From: Candidatus Jorgensenbacteria bacterium GWA1_54_12
Lineage (GTDB): Bacteria; Patescibacteriota; Minisyncoccia; UBA6257; GWB1-50-10
DNA length: 6,108 nt
Direction: 5' to 3'
Assembly (NCBI GenBank): GCA_001779505.1
Contig: MFKH01000005.1
Span: forward strand, 2,432-8,539
Shown: positions 1 through 5,392 of the stretch, piece by piece
Numbering within the stretch: the first letter of the stretch is position 1
Layout: every line of letters begins with the position of its first letter
Made by a program: the position numbers and the translations under genes
The notes under the pieces: generated by a model
Databases searched by the model: none
What the model saw: the letters and a program-made list of their open reading frames with translations, nothing else
Told to the model about the DNA's origin: nothing

Positions 1-1124
1 CCCGCCTCCAAGTAATAGGCATCGTAGTAACCTGACGAGAGTACAAACGTCCCGAGCGTAATGCGCCGCTTCACTTCCTCGCCGAACCCGGCTTCACGGG
101 CCTCTACATACGCCTTCTGAAGCGTACGCTCCGCCGCACGGCTCCCGTAACGCATGCCGTCATACCGCGCAAGATTACTACTCGCTTCCGCCGGCATCAC
201 AATATAGTAACAGGCAATGGCATGCCGGGTGTGCGGCAAACTGACTTCCACAATCCGCATGCCGAGCTTTTCAAACGTCTCCCGCGCCATGTCCACGCCG
301 CGCCGGACTTCCTCATGAAGCCCCTCGGTAAAATATTCCCGCGGCATGCCCACGGTCATGCGCCGCGTTTCCTCAAGGGGCAACATGTCTCCCTTCACAT
401 TCACGCTCGTTGCGTCAAACACGTCCTTCCCGCGAATGGCGTCAAAGAGAATGCTCACATCCTCCACGGTCCTCCCTATGGGACCGATAACATCCATGCT
501 TGAGGCCATGGCGATAAGCCCGTGCCGCGAAACCGCGCCGTAGGTCGGGCGCAGTCCGACAACGCCGCAAAACGCAGCCGGCTGGCGTACCGAGCCGCCG
601 GTGTCGGAACCCAAGGCGGCGAGCGCTTCGCCGGACATGACTGCCGCCGCCGAACCGCCCGATGAGCCGCCGGGAACATAAGCGGTGTTTAACGGGTGCC
701 GCGCAGGATAATAGGCGGAATGTTCTGTGGATGAACCCATGGCAAACTCATCAAGGTTTGTCTTCCCCAAAAACACTGCCCGCTCCTCCCGAAGCCGCGT
801 GATGACGGAAGCGTCATAACTCCCCTTATACTCGCGAAGTGCGAGCGAGCCGGCAGTCGTCGGAACGCCTTCCATGAGAATGGTGTCTTTTATCGCAAGC
901 GGCACGCCCGAGAGGGGCGGCAACTCGTCCCCTCGTGCAACGGCCGCGTCAACTCCCTGTGCGGACGAAAGCGCCTCGTCTTTCAAAAGATGAAGGTATG
1001 CACCCAATTCTTCGTCCCGCTCCGTAATGATGCTGTATGCGCTCTCCGCCGCTTCGCGGGCGGAAAACTCCCCGCTCCGCAACCCTTTTTGAAACTCTGC
1101 AATCGTAAGAGAGGAAAGTTTCAT
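1..1124 (-). CDS. gatA: Asp-tRNA(Asn)/Glu-tRNA(Gln) amidotransferase subunit A, C-terminus cut by window edge
   Basis: GatA is the glutaminase subunit of the cytoplasmic GatCAB complex; it frees ammonia from glutamine, and GatB uses it to amidate Glu-tRNA(Gln) and/or Asp-tRNA(Asn). The frame is open from the ATG at 1124 to base 1 (374 codons; the family is usually about 470-490 residues), so roughly the last 100 residues lie outside. The amidase-signature Ser-cisSer-Lys triad is intact: Lys79 in 'GVPLAIKD', Ser154 in 'PGGSSGGS' and Ser178 in 'GSDTGGSVRQPAAFCG'. The visible end, 'LGTFVLSSGYYDAYY', is also typical of GatA. The start overlaps the gatC stop in an ATGA (1124-1121), so it is probably made by translational coupling; no Shine-Dalgarno is visible before it. 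Other amidase-family enzymes are unlikely given the adjoining gatC. Whether gatB follows cannot be seen. Confidence 0.97.
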   Translation of the reverse strand, partial: MKLSSLTIAEFQKGLRSGEFSAREAAESAYSIITERDEELGAYLHLLKDEALSSAQGVDAAVARGDELPPLSGVPLAIKDTILMEGVPTTAGSLALREYKGSYDASVITRLREERAVFLGKTNLDEFAMGSSTEHSAYYPARHPLNTAYVPGGSSGGSAAAVMSGEALAALGSDTGGSVRQPAAFCGVVGLRPTYGAVSRHGLIAMASSMDVIGPIGRTVEDVSILFDAIRGKDVFDATSVNVKGDMLPLEETRRMTVGMPREYFTEGLHEEVRRGVDMARETFEKLGMRIVEVSLPHTRHAIACYYIVMPAEASSNLARYDGMRYGSRAAERTLQKAYVEAREAGFGEEVKRRITLGTFVLSSGYYDAYYLEA

Positions 1125-1399
1125 AATATTTTCGGCACGGCGAGGTATCCGTCGCGTTCCGCGGGAAACGCGCCGCGCGCCGCTTCGCCCGAGAGATGCC
1201 TTACCGCATCGTACGCATCTTCGCGCACTGCGTTTTCTACAAGTACGTGTTCCTTAACGACCCTCTCCGCACCGACTCCGCGCAGGGAATCAACATACGA
1301 AACAATCTCCTGCATGTCAGTCATTGACTCTTTCCCGCGAAGCGTGATGCGGGAAAGGTCCGTTATGTGTTCCAGTAAATGCTTATCAATGAGAGACAT
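1121..1399 (-). CDS. gatC: Asp-tRNA(Asn)/Glu-tRNA(Gln) amidotransferase subunit C
   Basis: GatC is the small subunit that wraps around the GatA-GatB interface and stabilises the complex; it has no catalytic residues of its own. The 92 residues match the usual family length of about 95. The family pattern is present throughout: an N-terminal helix ('HITDLSRITL', residues 11-20), a second helix around 'EIVSYVDSLRGV' (31-42), the 'N-VRED' turn at 56-61 (family form NVLRED) and the C-terminal 'GYLAVPKIL' (84-92, family form GYF-VPKVL). Its ATG lies inside the last codons of ligA (14 bp overlap) and its TGA shares an ATGA with the gatA start, so ligA, gatC and gatA are probably one translationally coupled unit. 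I see no clear Shine-Dalgarno before it. The pairing with gatA makes the call secure despite the small size. Confidence 0.95.
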   Translation of the reverse strand: MSLIDKHLLEHITDLSRITLRGKESMTDMQEIVSYVDSLRGVGAERVVKEHVLVENAVREDAYDAVRHLSGEAARGAFPAERDGYLAVPKIL

Positions 1400-3440
1400 G
1401 AATAAGTTTCAAAAATTCTTTTTCGTCAATAACCTTAACGCCTTTTCTGCGCGCCTCCGCAAGCTTCGTCCCCGGCGCCTCACCGGCAACAACGTAGTCG
1501 GTCTCTCCGCTCACGCTCTCCATCACGTTCCCGCCGCGCTCTTCAATGCGGTGCTTCGCTTCGCTTCGCGAGAAAGAAAGCGTTCCGGTCAGTACAAACT
1601 TAATGCCCTGCAGGTGGCTGTTTACCCTCTGTGCTTCACTATAAAGTCGGACGCCTGCCTTATCAAGCTTCTCTAAGAACTCCGCGTTTCGTTTCTCATG
1701 AAACCAGTCATAAATGCTCCGCGAAACCGCCGGCCCGATGTCTGGAATTTCTTGCAGATCTCCCATAGACATTTTCTGCATAACACTCAACATGTCCACT
1801 GGTTTTGATATTTTGGCTTCGACACTTGACATTCGCTTCGCAAGAAGCGCGCTTGTCTCCTCCCCGACATGCAGAATACCCAAAGAATAAATGAATCGCT
1901 TGAGTGAAACGCGCCTTTTCTCCTTGAGCTCCCGCACGATGTTTTGTGCCGACTTCTCGCCGAAGCGCGGCAAAGACGAAATATCCCCCTCCCGAATCGT
2001 AAAAAGGTCGGCCGCGTCGCGCATAATCCCGGCGCCAAGAAATGCATCAATAACCCTCGGCCCGACGCCTTCCACGTCAAAAGCGCCGCGCGAAACGAAG
2101 TGCCGCAGTGCTTCCCTATGGCGCGCGCCGCAACGCGGGTTTGAGCACCGGTAAAACGCGCCGTCACGCACGACGGGCGACCCGTCTACGGGGCAAACCG
2201 CGGGTGGCTTTTGCTTTCGCTCCTTCCCGGCGCGCAGGTGCGGCAAAACCTGCGTTACCTGTGGGATAACATCTCCAGCGCGCGAAACGACAACCGTGTC
2301 GCCGACCCGAACATCAAGCGACATTACCTGGTCAAAATTGTGCAGGGTTGCGTGTTCAATCGTCACGCCGCCAAGATTAACGGGTGCAAGATGCGCAACC
2401 GGCGTAATGACGCCCGTTCGCCCAACCTGGAAAAGTATATCCAAGACGCTCGTCGTTGCTTCCCGCGGAGAGAATTTGTACGCAATCGCCGCACGCGGCG
2501 CTTTGCCAATAACTCCCGCTTTCTCAAAAAGCGCGTTGTCGTTCACCATAACGACAATGCCGTCTATCTCATACTCCAGCCGTTCGCGCTTTCTCTCCCA
2601 CTCGTCACGGAATGCAAACACATCAGCCAGTGTCTCCGTGCGCCTGTTGTGAGGATTTATCCTGAAACCAAGTTTCTTCAAGAGCGCGTGTTCCTCGTCG
2701 TGCTCCGTAATCCCCATGCGCTTCAGGTCCGCTTGAGGCAATGCGATATCATATGCAAACGACGTGAGCCTGCGGGCGGAAGTGACCCGCGGGTCAAGCT
2801 GGCGCACGGAACCAGCGGCAAGGTTGCGCGGGTTGGCATACGGCGCTTCTCCCTGCTTCTCGCGCTCGCGGTTCACCCGTCGAAACTCGTCCTTCGCGAG
2901 AAACACCTCGCCTCGGACAACAAGCCGACTCGGAACTCGCAACCCGGAACCCGTAGCCCGCAGGGTAAGTGGTATCGCCTCAATGGTTTTCAAGTTTTGC
3001 GTCACGTCCTCGCCCGTCACTCCGTCTCCACGCGTGGAGCCTTGCACGAGAACGCCATTTTCATACACAAGTTCAATCGCCAATCCGTCAATTTTCAGCT
3101 CGCAATAAAATGCACGCGCGCTTCGGCCGAGAACGTCTCCTGCGCGGCGCGCCCAGGCGTCCATGTCGGCGCGGCTGAAAGCGTCGTTGAAAGAGAGCAT
3201 CGGCGTCTCGTGGTGCGCCTTGCCGAAACTCTTGAGCGGTTTCCCTCCCACGCGTCTCGTCGGCGAGTCCGGAGTGATGAGCCGCGGGAACTCCTGTTCC
3301 AGGTCAAAGAGTTCTTTTTTTAGCGAATCAAGAGCTTCCGGCGAAAGTGTTTGCTTATCCAGAACATGATATGCATATCGGTGCCGGTTTATCTCTTCCT
3401 TGAGCTTCTGAATCCGTTCCCGCGCCGCTTTCTCCTGCAT
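1386..3440 (-). CDS. ligA: NAD-dependent DNA ligase LigA
   Basis: LigA seals 3'-OH/5'-phosphate nicks in duplex DNA during replication and repair, using NAD+ as the AMP donor. The 684 residues are full length (E. coli 671). Domain Ia is at about 1-65. The adenylation domain has Lys116 in 'ELKIDGLA' (the AMP-accepting lysine), Arg137 in 'STRGDG', Glu178 in 'RGEVF', Asp293 in 'EIDGIVV' and Lys322 in 'AYKF'. An OB fold (about 330-400, 'FQVGRTGVITPVA'), a zinc finger (416-437), helix-hairpin-helix repeats (about 450-580, with 'LPRFGEKSAQNI' and 'IPDIGPAVSRSI') and a C-terminal BRCT domain (about 608-682) follow. Two oddities: the second zinc-finger Cys is Asp419, and two domain Ia positions that bind NMN in E. 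coli (Asp32, Tyr35) align with Pro34 and Leu37. The catalytic core is intact, so I expect an active ligase. The start is 6 nt after the PilX-like stop, with only a weak AAGA upstream. Confidence 0.98.
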   Translation of the reverse strand: MQEKAARERIQKLKEEINRHRYAYHVLDKQTLSPEALDSLKKELFDLEQEFPRLITPDSPTRRVGGKPLKSFGKAHHETPMLSFNDAFSRADMDAWARRAGDVLGRSARAFYCELKIDGLAIELVYENGVLVQGSTRGDGVTGEDVTQNLKTIEAIPLTLRATGSGLRVPSRLVVRGEVFLAKDEFRRVNREREKQGEAPYANPRNLAAGSVRQLDPRVTSARRLTSFAYDIALPQADLKRMGITEHDEEHALLKKLGFRINPHNRRTETLADVFAFRDEWERKRERLEYEIDGIVVMVNDNALFEKAGVIGKAPRAAIAYKFSPREATTSVLDILFQVGRTGVITPVAHLAPVNLGGVTIEHATLHNFDQVMSLDVRVGDTVVVSRAGDVIPQVTQVLPHLRAGKERKQKPPAVCPVDGSPVVRDGAFYRCSNPRCGARHREALRHFVSRGAFDVEGVGPRVIDAFLGAGIMRDAADLFTIREGDISSLPRFGEKSAQNIVRELKEKRRVSLKRFIYSLGILHVGEETSALLAKRMSSVEAKISKPVDMLSVMQKMSMGDLQEIPDIGPAVSRSIYDWFHEKRNAEFLEKLDKAGVRLYSEAQRVNSHLQGIKFVLTGTLSFSRSEAKHRIEERGGNVMESVSGETDYVVAGEAPGTKLAEARRKGVKVIDEKEFLKLIHVSH

Positions 3441-3446
3441 GTTCTT

Positions 3447-3824
3447 TTATTGCACAAACACTGTTTCCAAAACCCGCTCCGCTCCGTCGGCGCTCGTGCC
3501 ATGCGACACGATCTGTACATCGCCGGCGCCGACGCTACTCGTGAGCGTGAAACAGGCTCCGTTATCAAAGGAAACCTCCGCATCAGTGCAGCTCACGGGA
3601 ACCTCAAGCGTGCCCGTATCGCACCCGGCCTTAAAGAAACACCAGCTCGCGTATTCAAGCCCGGTGTCGGATGCAAAAACCGCCTTTGCCGACGCCTCAG
3701 CCCCGCGCACCTGCCGGATTTGGTGCAAGACGAGAACGCCGCCGATAACGGAGGCTGACAACATGATGCCACCCAGAATCATGATGCTCACGAGCATTAC
3801 CTGCCCTTTTATAAATGTGTTCAT
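3447..3824 (-). CDS. PilX/GspK-like minor pseudopilin
   Basis: This is a small prepilin-like protein of 125 residues. It has a short leader ending in Lys6-Gly7, then a hydrophobic helix starting 'QVMLVSIMILGG' (8-19) and running to about 34. Cleavage after Gly7 is inferred. Position +5 is Val12, not Glu, as is usual for GspK- and PilX-type tip subunits and unlike the three pseudopilins upstream. The segment 'AKAVFASDTGLEYA' (46-59) resembles the A-AD-GLEYA element that follows the helix in PilX-like proteins. The ectodomain has four cysteines (62, 68, 79, 91), enough for two disulfides. It is much smaller than classical GspK (about 320 residues), so only the N-terminal part is recognisable. 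The start overlaps the upstream stop in ATGA and has the best Shine-Dalgarno in the window. The role as the capping minor subunit is inferred from gene order and missing Glu5. Confidence 0.75.
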   Translation of the reverse strand: MNTFIKGQVMLVSIMILGGIMLSASVIGGVLVLHQIRQVRGAEASAKAVFASDTGLEYASWCFFKAGCDTGTLEVPVSCTDAEVSFDNGACFTLTSSVGAGDVQIVSHGTSADGAERVLETVFVQ

Positions 3825-4369
3825 ATTTCAGGTACCTCCTCAGGTAATATACGTGCCGAAACCGTGCTTTGAACTTGTGCCGTTATCGCGGCTTGCGGGT
3901 CGCGCGGCGCTGTCCACAAAACGAATGTAATGCGCCACGGACTGTCTGTGCCGCTCTGCGTCTTCACAAACCGAAGCTTTTTGATTGACGTGGTGCGTGC
4001 ATTGAGCTTTCCTGCAACACCGTTCTCACTCCGCACAATGTCACTCCCGTCAAATATGTACTCAATCTCGCGTTCCGCGCCGTCTTTATAACGATAGAAA
4101 CATAACTTCACCCCTTCGTTTGCACTGCTTCCGCCGGGAGTACATGACGCCTCCGGTGTCGCAACAATCGCAAAGAGGTATCCCGACCGTATCTCGCGGG
4201 AAATGCGTTCCATAATGATGCCTGTGTCGCCTTGAACCGTGAGAATCTGATTCACCTGCCGCTGTGTACGAACGGCCTGCACGAAAATGCCTGCCGTTAT
4301 TTGCGTCGCGACAAGAAACACCGACACGCCCACGAGCATCTCAATGATAGTGAACCCCTTGTTTCTCAT
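3821..4369 (-). CDS. PilW/GspJ-like minor pseudopilin
   Basis: This 182-residue protein has a clear class III (type IV prepilin) signal: leader MRNKG, then 'FTIIEMLVGVSVFLVAT' with Phe at +1 and Glu10 at +5. The prepilin peptidase should cut after Gly5. The hydrophobic helix (6 to about 30) is followed by the polar helix 'VQAVRTQRQVNQ' and a stretch 'IIMERISREIRSGY' (51-64) typical of PilW/GspJ-like proteins (helix, then I-R-I). The ectodomain has two cysteines (76 and 90) flanking a Gly/Ser loop, and a beta-rich part with 'LCFYRYKDG' and 'EIEYIFDGSDIVR'. It is the third of four consecutive pseudopilin genes, at the GspJ place in an H-I-J-K order. The start overlaps the upstream TGA (ATGA), with GGAG at 4373-4376, 3 nt before the ATG. 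The exact subfamily is uncertain; the prepilin identity is firm. Confidence 0.85.
   Translation of the reverse strand: MRNKGFTIIEMLVGVSVFLVATQITAGIFVQAVRTQRQVNQILTVQGDTGIIMERISREIRSGYLFAIVATPEASCTPGGSSANEGVKLCFYRYKDGAEREIEYIFDGSDIVRSENGVAGKLNARTTSIKKLRFVKTQSGTDSPWRITFVLWTAPRDPQAAITAQVQSTVSARILPEEVPEI
3834..3840 (-). promoter_or_regulatory. Strong Shine-Dalgarno for the PilX/GspK-like gene
   Basis: The minus strand reads AGGAGGT here, ending 9 nt before the ATG at 3824. It sits inside the last codons of the PilW-like gene (Glu-Glu-Val). It is the only near-complete anti-16S match before a start in this window; the other starts have GGAG at 3 nt (PilW-like) or no clear site. It supports the start at 3824 and suggests new initiation in addition to the ATGA coupling. 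Confidence 0.7.
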
Positions 4370-4905
4370 GGTCTCCAGTCAAAAAAATGATTCTCAACCG
4401 ACACGGACCTTTCTTCGCCGCCGCGCGCGGTCCATCGGACAACCGAGATAACCTTCATCTCGTCGTCTCCCGTCACGCCATCGCGGGCGAGGGACGTAAT
4501 CATTATCTCCCGCCGATATGTTGTTGTGGCTTCATCGGCACCACTGCATCCGCCGCCATTGTCATAATCATACAATCCCGTGTCCCCGTGAAAGCACAGG
4601 CGCCGTCCGCTTGAGGCGACGGGTGCAGTGTCGCCATAAGCCATTTCGTACGTGCCGCCGCCGAGCCCGTCGTTCCACGCGAGGTCTTTCGTGTAATTCC
4701 CGTCAACGATGCTCTTCACCATTTCAATCCCTTCCGCCGCGAGGTATGCGGCAGAAGCCTCGGCACCGATGTCTTTGCCTACCGCAGCCGACCTTGTCAA
4801 AAGGAGCATAAACCCCAAAACACCGACCAAACCGATGGATATGGCAACAATGCTCTCTATGAGAATCTGGCCGCCGCTATGGCGTTGTGATTTGTCCCGA
4901 TTCAT
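4366..4905 (-). CDS. PilV/GspI-like minor pseudopilin
   Basis: This 179-residue prepilin-like protein has a 12-residue leader ending Gly-Gly, then 'QILIESIVAISIGLVGVLGF' from Gln13, with Glu17 at +5. The +1 residue is Gln, not the more common Phe. The segment 'AAYLAAEGIEMVKSIVD' (52-68) is the hallmark A-EGIE-V--IRD element of PilV-type minor pilins found often in Parcubacteria-like genomes. Two ectodomain cysteines (104 and 120) bracket a Gly/Asp/Tyr-rich loop that could be disulfide-closed. The end, 'VISVVRWTARGG', is a beta strand pair common to these proteins. The ATG at 4905 lies 29 nt inside the upstream GspH-like gene, and no Shine-Dalgarno is visible. A later start is ruled out because no Met occurs before the cleavage site. 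Likely a tip/initiation subunit in a pseudopilus; GspI versus PilV cannot be decided from sequence alone. Confidence 0.85.
   Translation of the reverse strand: MNRDKSQRHSGGQILIESIVAISIGLVGVLGFMLLLTRSAAVGKDIGAEASAAYLAAEGIEMVKSIVDGNYTKDLAWNDGLGGGTYEMAYGDTAPVASSGRRLCFHGDTGLYDYDNGGGCSGADEATTTYRREIMITSLARDGVTGDDEMKVISVVRWTARGGEERSVSVENHFFDWRP
4373..4376 (-). promoter_or_regulatory. Short Shine-Dalgarno for the PilW/GspJ-like gene
   Basis: The minus strand reads GGAG followed by ACC and the ATG at 4369. The 3 nt spacing is short, but the site supports this start over any other, and the start also fits the ATGA overlap and the 5-residue prepilin leader. Confidence 0.45.
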
Positions 4906-5377
4906 ATATTTCTATATTGGTCGTTTCGCTCCCTGTCGCAAGACTCACCATTGCCGGCCACAAACCGGACGGCATCACCCTAACGACGACTTCCGGCGGC
5001 ACAAATGTAATGTCCGACGGAGCGGTTACACTAACCTGCGGGTTCAGCGCGTACGTCTCCACATCCCCGTCGCCAGCACCCCGCACATAATCTGCGGCAC
5101 TGCAAGGAGAGGCCTTATCTTCAAAAAGGGTGATAGTCTTCGCTTCCGCATCAAAATGAACTCCATATGCGCATATCGTTTCCCCTGCCGTGTACCCTTT
5201 CACGGCAAGCGCCCGCGCGCGCCCCAGGTAACTCACAATCGCGGCCTCGTCGCGCAAAATCCTCGTCTGCGCGCGGTTTGATGCACCATAAGACAGGGCG
5301 AGCGTTGAAAGCAACACCATAATGCTCAAGGTAACTATGACCTCGTAGAGGGCGAAGCCGCGGGAGCATTTCTCCAT
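4877..5377 (-). CDS. GspH/FimT-like minor pseudopilin
   Basis: I place the start at 5377, giving 166 residues, because it yields a 7-residue leader (MEKCSRG) followed by 'FALYEVIVTLSIMVLLSTL' with Phe at +1 and Glu12 at +5, exactly what a prepilin peptidase needs. The frame stays open to an ATG at 5470, but that start would bury the cleavage site behind a 37-residue leader and run 86 nt into the peptidase gene. After the helix comes 'YLGRARALAVKGY' (50-62), the usual GspH/FimT helix, then 'ICAYGVHFD' and 'TITLFEDK' beta strands and a C-terminal 'IEIYESGQITTP'. Ectodomain cysteines are at 69 and 92. It is first of the four pseudopilins, the GspH place. The only purine-rich run (GGGAG) ends 1 nt before the ATG, too close for a normal Shine-Dalgarno; see the promoter entry for the leaderless alternative. 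Confidence 0.85.
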   Translation of the reverse strand: MEKCSRGFALYEVIVTLSIMVLLSTLALSYGASNRAQTRILRDEAAIVSYLGRARALAVKGYTAGETICAYGVHFDAEAKTITLFEDKASPCSAADYVRGAGDGDVETYALNPQVSVTAPSDITFVPPEVVVRVMPSGLWPAMVSLATGSETTNIEIYESGQITTP

Positions 5378-5383
5378 GCTCCC

Positions 5384-5392
5384 ATTATAACA
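5384..5392 (-). promoter_or_regulatory. Putative extended -10 promoter for the pseudopilin genes
   Basis: On the minus strand the bases read TGTTATAAT, a perfect TGn extended -10 with consensus TATAAT (5389-5384). It overlaps the TAA stop of the prepilin peptidase gene. Counting the last T as -7, +1 is 5377, the A of the GspH-like ATG, so a transcript from here would be leaderless. I see no good -35 hexamer at 16-18 nt spacing (CGCGGC at 17), which extended -10 promoters tolerate. A chance match is possible, since the TAA stop supplies half of the hexamer. Confidence 0.4.

Noticed and set aside
990..1676. A 228-codon open frame on the plus strand across gatA, gatC and ligA
   Set aside because: It crosses three well-identified genes on the opposite strand, has low-complexity basic composition and shows no family motif.
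2211..3323. A 370-codon open frame on the plus strand opposite ligA
   Set aside because: It is exactly in register with the ligA codons, so its stops would need ligA codons TTA, CTA or TCA, which this GC-rich gene rarely uses. The translation is Arg/His-rich with no recognisable domain, while ligA is certain on the other strand.
3441..3446. A terminator or promoter between the PilX-like gene and ligA
   Set aside because: Only 6 nt (AAGAAC) are available, and I saw no inverted repeat with a T-run around it.
4911..4916. TATAGA shortly before the PilV-like ATG as a second leaderless promoter
   Set aside because: It has no TGn extension and no -35, its +1 would not match the ATG, and it is explained by the Ile-Glu-Ile-Tyr codons of the GspH-like gene.
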